Assembly: GCA_943357015.1 (NCBI GenBank)
Contig: CALRFZ010000002.1
Location: forward strand, 1 to 39,575
DNA length: 39,575 bases
Direction: 5' to 3'
Source: Candidatus Staskawiczbacteria bacterium
GTDB lineage: Bacteria; Patescibacteriota; Minisyncoccia; Minisyncoccales; Staskawiczbacteraceae
Both the position numbers and the translations under genes were made by a program. The stretch's first letter is position 1. Every line of letters begins with the position of its first letter. Shown here piece by piece: positions 31,160-39,241 of this stretch. The notes below the pieces were generated by a model. That model had not been told where the DNA came from, did not search any database, and saw only the letters and a program-made list of their open reading frames with translations.

Positions 31160-32368
31160 CTATATATTTCCTAGCGCGCCATATAAAGGAGCAAAAACTG
31201 ATATAGCCAAAATTCCCACAATCACGCCTAAAAATATAATCAACATCGGCTCTAGAAGAGTTAAAAATAAATCTATTGCTCGTTTAATTTCCTTTTGATA
31301 AAAAGCTACTACTTCCATAAGGGTCTTATCTAATTTACCAGTTTCTTCACCCACTTTAATCATCTGAATCACAAATGCTGGAAAATAAACTGGGTTGGCC
31401 AGTAAAACCGAACTAATTTTCTCGCCTTCAGAAACTTGTTTCCCTATTTGACCGATGATTTTTTTATAAACAGTGTTATTGACCGTATCTTCCGTAATTT
31501 TTAAAGCCTTATTAATAGAAATCCCCGAAGTCATAAGAGTAGAAATATTACCACAAAATCTAGCCAAAAACACTTTTCTTAAAATGTCCCCTAAAAATGG
31601 TATTTTAAGAGATAACTTGTCGTACAATTTTTTACCAGCTTCAGTTTTAAGATAAAAAAATATACCAATTGCGCAAATAAATAACGCTAAAATTATTGTC
31701 CACCAAAATTGGCCTAGTAAAGCATAAAAGCTCAACATTAGGGCAGTAAAATCTGATGGACTGCTAGTGGATTGCTCAATTAACTCTTTGATTTTTGGCA
31801 ACAAAAAAATAATAATGATATTAACAACCACAAAAAGAATTGAAATGGTAAATATAGGATAGATCATTGCCTGCTGGACCTGAGAAACAATATCGTGTTC
31901 TCGCTCCAAGTGTTCTGAAATATAATATAATGTTTCAGATATTTTGCCCGACAATTCTCCAGATCGAATCAAATTAACATAAAAATTATCGAAAGTTTTA
32001 GGAAAATGACTAAAAGCTTCCGATAAAGACACTCCACCTTCCACCAAACGCGAAACCTCAATAATAGTTTTTTTAAAGCCAGCTTTTTTCGTTTGAATTG
32101 CCAGACTTGCAAGACTCTGAATGACTGGCACGCGAGATTCAAGCATAACCGCTAACTGACGAGAAAATATTGCCAAATCTTTTGTTGAAACCTTACCCTC
32201 AAAACTAAAATTTTTAAAAAAAGAACCCTTAACATTTTCTGGTTCTATAGAAGTGACAAAAATATTATATTTTTGCAATAAAACCACGGCTAATTCTTTC
32301 GTATTAGCTTCAATTATTCCAGTTTCAATTTTTCCTTCTAAGGTTCGCGCCTTATATTTAAATTTCAT
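31160..32368 (-). CDS. pilC: Type IV pilus platform protein PilC
   Basis: Inner-membrane platform that the PilB/PilT motors turn to add or remove pilin. It has two repeated GspF domains. The first (about 70-193) includes FSRQLAVMLESRVPVIQSL and GGVSLSEAFSHFPKTFDNFYVNLIRSGELSG. The second (about 270-395) has FCGNISTLMTSGISINKALKI and PAFVIQMIKVGEETGKLDKTL. Each is followed by a membrane hairpin. Length (402) is normal. It follows pilB and pilT, as is common. No Shine-Dalgarno. Confidence 0.94.
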   Translation of the reverse strand: MKFKYKARTLEGKIETGIIEANTKELAVVLLQKYNIFVTSIEPENVKGSFFKNFSFEGKVSTKDLAIFSRQLAVMLESRVPVIQSLASLAIQTKKAGFKKTIIEVSRLVEGGVSLSEAFSHFPKTFDNFYVNLIRSGELSGKISETLYYISEHLEREHDIVSQVQQAMIYPIFTISILFVVVNIIIIFLLPKIKELIEQSTSSPSDFTALMLSFYALLGQFWWTIILALFICAIGIFFYLKTEAGKKLYDKLSLKIPFLGDILRKVFLARFCGNISTLMTSGISINKALKITEDTVNNTVYKKIIGQIGKQVSEGEKISSVLLANPVYFPAFVIQMIKVGEETGKLDKTLMEVVAFYQKEIKRAIDLFLTLLEPMLIIFLGVIVGILAISVFAPLYGALGNI

Positions 32369-32408
32369 AATTTCTTGCGAGAAATTTCCTGCGAATTACG
32401 AATCTTGG

Positions 32409-32445
32409 CGAATTACGAATACTTTGCTTATGGATTCGTAATTCG
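32409..32445. repeat. 12-bp inverted repeat between pilT and pilC
   Basis: CGAATTACGAAT (32409-32420) and ATTCGTAATTCG (32434-32445) are perfectly complementary, with a 13-base loop. Words belong to the ATTCGTA dialect also seen at the uvrC end. Confidence 0.7.
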
Positions 32446-32454
32446 TAAGAATAT

Positions 32455-33519
32455 TTAAAGAAACAAATTCTTTAATTCCACTGGATTGGGTGAATAATCA
32501 ATGGCATTTTTTAAAGAAATTTCTTTTTGCCTGACCAGATCCCCTAAAGCTCGGTTTAAAGAAATCATTCCTTCTTTAGATGAAGTTTCAATTACTGATG
32601 GTATTTCATGGTTTTTATTTTCACGAATTAAATTTGAAATAGCGTTATTGCAAATCATAACTTCGCAAACCGGAATAAATCCCCCGCTAATTCTGGGAAC
32701 CAGCCTTTGCGATATCACTCCAAGCAAAGATGACGCTAACTGAAACCGAATTTGATTTTGCTGTTCCGCTGGAAAAACGTCAACCATTCTATTAATAGCC
32801 TGAGACGCTGAATTAGTATGCAATGTAGCAAAAACTAAGTGGCCAGTTTCGGCAGCGGTAATTGCCGTAGAAATAGTTTCTAAATCTCTCATTTCACCAA
32901 CCATAATTACATCAGGATTTTGCCGAAAAGTAGATTTTAAAGCATTGGCAAAACTGTGCGTGTCAGTTAAAACTTCTCGCTGTTCAATTATCGCCCTATC
33001 TCCCTGATAAATAAATTCAATTGGGTCTTCAATGGTAATAATATGCACGGACTTAGTATGATTTATTTCATCTAAAAGCGCGGATAGGGTAGTGGATTTT
33101 CCTTGCCCAGATGCGCCAGTTACCAGTAGCAAACCTTGTGATTTTTTAGTAAATTCGTGCAATACGGCCGGCAAAGCCAGTTCTTCTATTGTTCTAATTT
33201 TAGGAGAAATTAACCGCAAAGCCAAACTAATAGTGTCTTTTTGGAAAAAAATATTCACCCGAAATCTCGCCTTGCCGTCAAAGTCGTAAGAAAAATCCAT
33301 TTCTTTAGTTTCTAAAAATTTTACTTGTCTCGTTTCACCCATTAAATGAAAGGCAAAACCTTTAGAAATTTCTGGCGTAATAATTTTTTCCGAAAGAATT
33401 GGCACTAGTTGCCCGACAATTCTAATTGTCGGCGGATGACCAACGCAAATAATTAAATCCGAAGCCTTTTCTTTAATAGTAATGTCTAAGATTTTTTTAA
33501 AATTTTGCAGAAAATCCAT
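32455..33519 (-). CDS. pilT: Pilus retraction ATPase PilT
   Basis: Hexameric ATPase that powers pilus retraction. It starts MDFLQNFKKILDITIKEKASDL, the typical PilT opening. Walker A is GASGQGKST (about 134-142), the Asp box IITIEDPIEF, Walker B NPDVIMVGEMRD, and the His box TGHLVFATLHTNSA. The Walker A differs slightly from the usual GPTGSGKST. I use the ATG at 33519; a longer in-frame start at 33579 adds a piece read from repeat words. Downstream of pilB with a spacer that holds a perfect hairpin. Confidence 0.93.
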   Translation of the reverse strand: MDFLQNFKKILDITIKEKASDLIICVGHPPTIRIVGQLVPILSEKIITPEISKGFAFHLMGETRQVKFLETKEMDFSYDFDGKARFRVNIFFQKDTISLALRLISPKIRTIEELALPAVLHEFTKKSQGLLLVTGASGQGKSTTLSALLDEINHTKSVHIITIEDPIEFIYQGDRAIIEQREVLTDTHSFANALKSTFRQNPDVIMVGEMRDLETISTAITAAETGHLVFATLHTNSASQAINRMVDVFPAEQQNQIRFQLASSLLGVISQRLVPRISGGFIPVCEVMICNNAISNLIRENKNHEIPSVIETSSKEGMISLNRALGDLVRQKEISLKNAIDYSPNPVELKNLFL

Positions 33520-33585
33520 AATGGTTAAATACGAAATTCGAATATATACATAGCTAAAACTATTTATATATTGCGTCACTCGGTC

Positions 33586-33614
33586 AGCATTTGAAAATTA
33601 TATTTTCAAATGCT
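33586..33614. repeat. 13-bp perfect hairpin between pilB and pilT
   Basis: AGCATTTGAAAAT (33586-33598), loop TAT, ATTTTCAAATGCT (33602-33614). It is flanked by AATTCGA words. No T-run, so a processing or stability element is more likely than a terminator. Confidence 0.65.
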
Positions 33615-33679
33615 TCCCTTCGCTAGCAGTATCGAAATTCGAAACAATAAACTAGCTTTAAACAATAAATAAAATATTT

Positions 33680-35407
33680 TTAATTTTCTTGGGTTACTCG
33701 GATAATTTCGGCAATTGTGGTCTGACCGTCAAGCACTTTTAAAACCCCTTCTTGCGCCATAGTTAGCATTCCTTGTTTTTGGGCAGATTTTAAAATAACA
33801 CTTTCGGCGGGATTTTTTAAAATTACTTCAATTAATTCTTCAGTTATTGGCAAAACTTCGTAAAGCCCCATTCTGCCCTTATATCCTTTAAAACTACAAA
33901 AATCACATCCATTCGCTTCAAATACTTGCAGGGGATTGGAAACTTTTAAGTCTTTTTTAATAAAATCTGGCAAAGTTTTTAAAATTCCAATAATATAATT
34001 TTTTACTTTTTCATTGGGATTAACTTTTTTCCGACACTTTGGACAAAGAGTTCTAATTAGTCTTTGGGCAATTACCGCCCGCAAAGTTGAGGGAATTAAA
34101 AATGGCCTGACACCCATATCAATTAATCTTGGAATAACTCCAACCGCAGAATTAGTGTGCAATGTTGATAGCACCACATGCCCCGTTAAAGCCGCGTTAA
34201 TTACCAGACTAGCAGTTTCTTCGTCGCGAATTTCACCCACCATAATAATATTGGGGTCTTGGCGTAAAATTTGACGCAAACCTTCAGCAAAACTATAACC
34301 AATATCGGCTCTAATTTGTGATTGATTAACTCCAGCAATAGAATACTCAATCGGGTCTTCAATGGTAACCACATTTACACTTTCCTGATTTAATATTCGC
34401 ATCAAACTATAAAGAGTGGTAGTTTTACCGGAACCCGTGGGTCCCGACGATAAAATTAATCCATAAGGCATTTTTAGAGCTTTTTGAATAACTTCTATAT
34501 TACGCGCTGAAAAACCCATATCATCAAATGATTTTAATCCTTCCATTGGGTTTAAAACTCTAATTTCTACTTTTTCACCGTATAAAATTGGAAAAGTTGC
34601 CACTCTAAAATCGATATCTTTATTATTAATCTTGGCTGAAAAACGACCGTCCTGAGGGATTCTGTTTTCATCAATTTTCAAATTAGCTAAAATTTTAATG
34701 CGCGAAACAATTGAAAGGTGAACTGATAATGGCAAAAAAAGACTTAAATGCAAAATACCATCTTGCCGAAAACGAATATTTAATCTATCCCGATTAGGCT
34801 CAATATGAATATCAGAAGCATTACCTTCAATGGCGTGTCTTAAAATTACCAACACCATTTTAATAACTGGCGCCTCATCGGCAAATTTATCGCTCACGCT
34901 GTTTTGATCTAAAGCTGTTAAAACTTCTTTTTTATCTTCTGTTTCCGTAATCTCCTGTAAAGCTTTTTTCGTTTCTATTTCTAAGGTTTTATACTGCTTT
35001 AAAATGGCGCGTAAATCGGAAAATGTAATCAAATAAACCTCACAGACAAAATTTTCCTTACGACTTAAAAATTGCAAAGCATTGCGACTGGCAATGTCTT
35101 CTGGGTAAACCATACCCACTCCAATGACTTTATCTTTTTTAAATAGTGGCACCATTTTATAGTTTGATGCGGCTGCTCCAGAAATTAACTCCAACGCCTC
35201 TTGAGGGATTCCTTTTTGATCAATTTTAGCTAATGGCACATTAATCAGTTTGCTTTTTAACTCAAAAAGCGAGGCCTCAGAAACAATATTATTTTCTAAA
35301 ATAATTTCCTCCTCGGTTTTAATCGATTTTTTTAGAATTGCAACAAGCTCATTTTTTTTCTGATCGGAAATTACGCCGTTGCCGTATAGTTCCTGAATAA
35401 GTTTCAT
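33680..35407 (-). CDS. pilB: Pilus extension ATPase PilB
   Basis: Cytoplasmic motor for pilus assembly. An N-terminal MshEN-type domain (about 30-150) precedes the GspE core. This has RFRQDGILHLS, Walker A GPTGSGKTT near 318, the Asp box VVTIEDPIEYSI, NIIMVGEIRDEETA, TGHVVLSTLHTNSA, and the zinc motif CPKCRKK...CDFC near 465-505. At 575 residues it is a normal PilB. Located after pilM-N-O and the PilP-position gene. No Shine-Dalgarno. Confidence 0.95.
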   Translation of the reverse strand: MKLIQELYGNGVISDQKKNELVAILKKSIKTEEEIILENNIVSEASLFELKSKLINVPLAKIDQKGIPQEALELISGAAASNYKMVPLFKKDKVIGVGMVYPEDIASRNALQFLSRKENFVCEVYLITFSDLRAILKQYKTLEIETKKALQEITETEDKKEVLTALDQNSVSDKFADEAPVIKMVLVILRHAIEGNASDIHIEPNRDRLNIRFRQDGILHLSLFLPLSVHLSIVSRIKILANLKIDENRIPQDGRFSAKINNKDIDFRVATFPILYGEKVEIRVLNPMEGLKSFDDMGFSARNIEVIQKALKMPYGLILSSGPTGSGKTTTLYSLMRILNQESVNVVTIEDPIEYSIAGVNQSQIRADIGYSFAEGLRQILRQDPNIIMVGEIRDEETASLVINAALTGHVVLSTLHTNSAVGVIPRLIDMGVRPFLIPSTLRAVIAQRLIRTLCPKCRKKVNPNEKVKNYIIGILKTLPDFIKKDLKVSNPLQVFEANGCDFCSFKGYKGRMGLYEVLPITEELIEVILKNPAESVILKSAQKQGMLTMAQEGVLKVLDGQTTIAEIIRVTQEN

Positions 35408-35429
35408 AATTTTGTAATTTTTAAATCAA

Positions 35430-35864
35430 TTACTTAATTGGAGCTTTAAGATTAGATTGGTAATAAGAAGTAAAGGGTTCGCTTCGACCAATATTTACTT
35501 CTTTTAAACTAACTACTTTAAATCCAGATTCTTCAAGTAAATTTTGGGCATCAAAAGGAGTGAGAGCTAAAATGTTGCCAGTAACTAATTTGCCCTGCTG
35601 ATTTTTAACCACATATACAAACTCGGTTTCCAAATTACTAAATAAGTTTAAATTTTTAACTTTTTCAGAATTTAAAATATCCAAATTAATTATAACATCT
35701 GGCTTGGAAAAAGACACTTTAACTTTAGCGCTAGGCGTCGCATTTAGAAACTTAGGAATTAAAATAACCAAAGAACCTATCACTAAAAGTAAAACCAATA
35801 ATATTAAAATGATTTTAATAACCGTTTTTTGTTTTTGTTTTGGCGAGATAAAAACAATAGCCAT
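35430..35864 (-). CDS. Single-TM protein in the PilP position, unknown
   Basis: A 144-residue protein with one N-terminal membrane helix (about 17-36) and a periplasmic/outer part. No strong family match comes to mind. Its place between pilO and pilB, where PilP often lies in Gram-negative clusters, suggests a pilus alignment role. CPR have no outer membrane, so a true PilP would be surprising. The outer part includes a TGNILALTPFDAQNLLEESG segment. Function is inferred from context only. Confidence 0.6.
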   Translation of the reverse strand: MAIVFISPKQKQKTVIKIILILLVLLLVIGSLVILIPKFLNATPSAKVKVSFSKPDVIINLDILNSEKVKNLNLFSNLETEFVYVVKNQQGKLVTGNILALTPFDAQNLLEESGFKVVSLKEVNIGRSEPFTSYYQSNLKAPIK

Positions 35865-35874
35865 AGTGATTAAG

Positions 35875-35909
35875 TTTCTAATTTCTAATTCCTAATTTTT
35901 AATTTCTAG
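35875..35909. repeat. TTTCTAA heptad array
   Basis: TTTCTAA (35875, 35882), TTCCTAA (35889), TTTTTAA (35896), TTTCTAG (35903): exact phase, in the spacer after pilO. Confidence 0.8.
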
Positions 35910-35913
35910 TAGG

Positions 35914-36468
35914 CTAGTAAGAATGAGTTTCCACTTCTAGTTGAAAGTCATATACCTGTTGTTGATTTTTTGATTTATTGGCATCTTGTGACGCAACTGG
36001 AGATTTGAAAGCAATAGCGTTTACCTCAAACAAGCGCGCGGAAGTTTCTAGTGAGGCTAGAAAGTTTTTTAATCCTTGATAATTACCTAAAACATTTAAA
36101 GTAAAAATAATATCTTTAATTTCTTTATTATCAGCTAAAGAAGAATTTTTTGTCATAACCACCGATTTTACCACCAGACCAGATTCAGCTCCCTTTTTTT
36201 GAAAAAAGTAGACTAACGGCGCCAAAGAAGAATCGGTTGGCAAAGCAATATTAATTTTTTCCAAAAGATCCTTTTTATCATCAATATCTTTAGATAAACT
36301 GGCAATTTTGGCATAATATTCAACATCTGCATCATACTTTGCCTGATTTTGCGCCAATTTATTTTCCAAACTAGATGATTCTTTGTATTTTGGAAAAACA
36401 AAAAGCAACGCCACAACAAGCGCAACGACAAAAATTATAATAGTAGAAAAGGTTTTATTAAATGTCAT
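35914..36468 (-). CDS. pilO: Pilus alignment protein PilO-like
   Basis: A 184-residue membrane protein: one N-terminal helix (about 8-26), a coiled-coil stretch (about 30-70, LENKLAQNQAKYDADVEYY) and a ferredoxin-like periplasmic domain with the PilO-type LNVLGNYQGLKNFLASLETSARLFEVNAI. It pairs with PilN to link the platform to PilM. Starts 15 bases after pilN. Identified by domain layout and order. Confidence 0.82.
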   Translation of the reverse strand: MTFNKTFSTIIIFVVALVVALLFVFPKYKESSSLENKLAQNQAKYDADVEYYAKIASLSKDIDDKKDLLEKINIALPTDSSLAPLVYFFQKKGAESGLVVKSVVMTKNSSLADNKEIKDIIFTLNVLGNYQGLKNFLASLETSARLFEVNAIAFKSPVASQDANKSKNQQQVYDFQLEVETHSY

Positions 36469-36483
36469 ACAAACCAGCTTGAT

Positions 36484-37017
36484 TTAATAGCTAAAAATCT
36501 TGGGATTTAAGGTCAAACTTAAAGTAAATTTAATTTTCCCCTGTTCGGTTATTTGTGAATTTAACACAGAAATTGCGATTACATAATCTTTACTTTCTTC
36601 CAAAACTTTAATCTGATTACTCAAAGTTGCCATATTATCCGATTCTCCACCCAAATTAATATTATTTTTTGCCTCTAAAATACTAAGATTGGAAAACCAA
36701 ACGCTAGGCAAGGTCTTTTTTTCAATAAAGTTAAATATATTTAAAGATATTTTATGATTATTAATAATTTGACTTACGTCATCAATCTTTTTTTTATAAG
36801 CTAAAACTTTAGCCTCAACTTTTTTTTGTTCTGGGGTGTTATACAATAGCGCTTTAATATCCAAATCATTAATTTTTTTAGTATCTATATTAACTTTAAG
36901 CGCCAATACTATATAAATTAAAAACACAATCGCCAACAAAAAAATTGCAAGGTATAGCATTACGCTTGGCCAACGAGACTGATTATCTTTTAATTGATAA
37001 AATGCTCCAGAATCCAT
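36484..37017 (-). CDS. pilN: Pilus alignment protein PilN-like
   Basis: A 177-residue protein with a single membrane helix (about 17-39) and a helical/ferredoxin-like outer part. The usual PilN cytoplasmic INLLP-type motif is not obvious; the N-terminus reads MDSGAFYQLKDNQSRWPS. Placement between pilM and pilO and the topology support PilN. The spacer after it is 15 bases. Confidence 0.72.
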   Translation of the reverse strand: MDSGAFYQLKDNQSRWPSVMLYLAIFLLAIVFLIYIVLALKVNIDTKKINDLDIKALLYNTPEQKKVEAKVLAYKKKIDDVSQIINNHKISLNIFNFIEKKTLPSVWFSNLSILEAKNNINLGGESDNMATLSNQIKVLEESKDYVIAISVLNSQITEQGKIKFTLSLTLNPKIFSY

Positions 37018-37025
37018 ATCAAGAA

Positions 37026-37060
37026 AATTTTGAATTTTTAATTTCTAATTTCTAATTTCT
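37026..37060. repeat. AATTTCT heptad array
   Basis: AATTTTG (37026), AATTTTT (37033), AATTTCT (37040, 37047, 37054): exact phase between pilM and pilN. Confidence 0.85.
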
Positions 37061-37120
37061 AAAATTTAGGAATTATATATTTTAAATTTGGACTTTAGTA
37101 TAAATTATACCTTAATAAAT

Positions 37121-38188
37121 TCACTCATCCAATCCTCCCAGCGCCACGCCAATTGTGGCAGAAAAACTTGGACTTAAATCCTTAAGGGTTTCCTCAAGTA
37201 TGGGCGGATACAAAAAATCGGAAAAACAATTAGGCGCCAAAACGGTCTTTTTTAAACTCTCGGAAAAATATTCTTTTAAACCCGGCAAATTAGCCGTGCC
37301 ACCAGTTAAATAAATTTCTTCAATTGGTTTTTTTTCTGCCTGCAAAAATTCCTCAACAATATTTTTTATATCTGCCAGCAGAGGATCAATTAAAAGGTAT
37401 AAAGCTTTAGTGACATCCTGACGCTTAAATAACAATCCCTCTTTATTAATTATGTCTTGAGCTTGCGCCAAATCTACCTCTAAAACCTGCGCAACAGATT
37501 TTAATAATTGCCCGCTATTAAAATTAAAACTATAACTTTTTCTCAAAAAACCTCTTTCCACAATATTAATTGTAGAACTTTGCGCGCCAATATCAATTAT
37601 GCAAATTGACTTTTTATTGTTTTTTACCAAGGCCCGCGCTACGCCCAAAGCCTCAGCTTCTAGCGCGTATAATTTAAGTCCAGCCAAACGAGCTATTTCT
37701 TTGTAAGATTGAATAACCTGATTAGGAACTGCCACCAAAAAAACCTTAATTGGTTTAGATTTATCTCTTTGCAAACTTGGCTCAACCAACCAATCTAATG
37801 TAACTTCTGAAATTGGCAAGGTAATATACTGGGAAGCGTTAAAGTAAATTGCATTTGGAATTTCCTTTTCTGTCATTTGAGGAATTTCAAACGAGGTGCA
37901 AAAAGTAGAAAAATCAGGGATAGAAAAAATAGCTGATTTGGTTTTAATATTTGCCTCATCCAAAACCCCGCGTATAGTTTTGGCAATAAAATCATTGGAA
38001 AGCAAAGACCGGCCTTTTTGATTGGCATCCATTAATTCTTTATAAAAAGATGCGGATTTAATTTCTCCGTAATTTTCCACGGTTTTTCCTTGACCAAAAC
38101 GAGAAATTTCCACTATTTTAATAGAAGAAGTGCCAATATCAATCCCCACCATTTTTTTCGGAAAAAACATTCTAAAAGGATTAAACAT
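37121..38188 (-). CDS. pilM: Pilus assembly actin-like ATPase PilM
   Basis: Cytoplasmic actin-fold protein that binds PilN at the inner membrane. N-terminal phosphate motif GIDIGTSSIKIVEIS (about 15-29), second phosphate motif IDIGAQSSTINI near 198-210, adenosine motif EIYLTGGTANLPGL near 291-304. Length 355, normal. First gene of the pil cluster, divergent from comF. The 154-base spacer is filled with heptad arrays; no clear promoter hexamers stand out. Confidence 0.92.
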   Translation of the reverse strand: MFNPFRMFFPKKMVGIDIGTSSIKIVEISRFGQGKTVENYGEIKSASFYKELMDANQKGRSLLSNDFIAKTIRGVLDEANIKTKSAIFSIPDFSTFCTSFEIPQMTEKEIPNAIYFNASQYITLPISEVTLDWLVEPSLQRDKSKPIKVFLVAVPNQVIQSYKEIARLAGLKLYALEAEALGVARALVKNNKKSICIIDIGAQSSTINIVERGFLRKSYSFNFNSGQLLKSVAQVLEVDLAQAQDIINKEGLLFKRQDVTKALYLLIDPLLADIKNIVEEFLQAEKKPIEEIYLTGGTANLPGLKEYFSESLKKTVLAPNCFSDFLYPPILEETLKDLSPSFSATIGVALGGLDE

Positions 38189-38194
38189 AAGCTT

Positions 38195-38305
38195 AATTTT
38201 GAATTTCCAATTTTGAATTTCGAATAAATTTATAATGCGTCAATTTTATAAACAAAATCTGAAATTCGATTTTTATTCAAAATTCGAAATTCGAAATTAA
38301 AAATT
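38195..38305. repeat. Inverted heptad arrays between pilM and comF
   Basis: Left: AATTTTG (38195), AATTTCC (38202), AATTTTG (38209), AATTTCG (38216). Right: AATTCGA (38281, 38288), AATTAAA (38295). Arms are partly complementary (GAATTTCGAAT with TTCGAAATTC). The divergent pilM and comF promoters must lie in or around it. Confidence 0.75.
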
Positions 38306-38342
38306 ATGCTTTAATTATACACTATTTAAAAAATATTGTATT

Positions 38343-39164
38343 GTGAATAAAATGAATGCAAAAATAAAGGGTATTAAACCCTGTGTCGCCTGCGACGTTC
38401 GTGCACAAACGCATCACAATGTGTTTGTGCACTCACTATCCTGGGCAATAAAGAATTTTTTACTAGAAATTTTCTTCCCTTCTTTTTGTTTGGGTTGTAA
38501 AACTGAAGGAACTTTACTGTGTCAGGATTGCCAAGCCACACTAGAAATTTTGCAATATAATTATTGCCTCTGCAATAAAAATCCTCTACGACTAGCGCCA
38601 AATGAAAAAAATAGTAAATGCCAGCGTTGCCAAGATAAAAAACTAGCAGGAATTTACACTGCCTTATCCTACAAAGAAAAATTTTTAACCAAAAAATTAA
38701 TCCATCAATTTAAATATTCTCCTTACATAAAAACTTTAGCCAAGCCACTGGCAAAAATAATCACGGAACACTTACTAATAACCCAAAAAAATACTGAACA
38801 AATTTGGGCCAATAGCATTTTAGTGCCAGTGCCAATGGAAGTTTCTGGTCAAAAGTCTCGCGGTTACAGCCAAACCCAAATTCTAACTAAAGAGCTGGGA
38901 CATTTAATAAATGTCCCAGCAGTATTTGACTCATTGATCAAGATAAGAAAAACTCTACCCCAAATGAAGCTTTCCGCCAAAGATCGCGCCCAAAATCTTA
39001 AAGACGCTTTTGCCGTAAAAAATTCTCGCCAGATTAGTGGTAAAAAAATATTTTTAGTTGATGATGTCTACACCACAGGATCTACCATGGAAGAATGTGC
39101 CAAAACTTTAAAATCCGCCGGCGCTAAGCAAGTCTTTGGCATTACTATTGCCAGAGAAGAATAA
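38343..39164 (+). CDS. comF: ComF family phosphoribosyltransferase-like protein
   Basis: A DNA-uptake-associated protein of the ComFC family. The zinc region CLGCKTEGTLLCQDC and later CLCNKNP, CQRCQDKK mark the N-half, and the PRTase fold ends with the PRPP-binding loop IFLVDDVYTTGSTMEECA. The first ~36 residues precede the usual ComF start and are read through a strong hairpin, so translation may begin at the internal GTG at 38421 or 38427. The ATG at 38352 is also possible. With the pil genes this supports natural competence, although comEA and comEC are not in the window. Confidence 0.9.
   Translation: MNKMNAKIKGIKPCVACDVRAQTHHNVFVHSLSWAIKNFLLEIFFPSFCLGCKTEGTLLCQDCQATLEILQYNYCLCNKNPLRLAPNEKNSKCQRCQDKKLAGIYTALSYKEKFLTKKLIHQFKYSPYIKTLAKPLAKIITEHLLITQKNTEQIWANSILVPVPMEVSGQKSRGYSQTQILTKELGHLINVPAVFDSLIKIRKTLPQMKLSAKDRAQNLKDAFAVKNSRQISGKKIFLVDDVYTTGSTMEECAKTLKSAGAKQVFGITIAREE
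38401..38432 (+). other. 14-bp hairpin at the start of comF
   Basis: GTGCACAAACGCAT (38401-38414) and ATGTGTTTGTGCAC (38419-38432) pair with one G-U, loop CACA. A smaller palindrome GTCGC-CT-GCGAC (38385-38396) lies just before it. Confidence 0.7.
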
Positions 39165-39175
39165 TTTTAAGCATA

Positions 39176-39203
39176 TTGCTTCTTGCTTAGCTTATGCTAG
39201 AGT
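39176..39203 (+). promoter_or_regulatory. rbfA promoter with extended -10
   Basis: TTGCTT (39176-39181), a 16-base spacer and TGCTAGAGT (-10 at 39198-39203); start about 39210. Confidence 0.45.
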
Positions 39204-39241
39204 AAACTCAATTGTTAAATTTTTAACAGAATTAAAATTCT

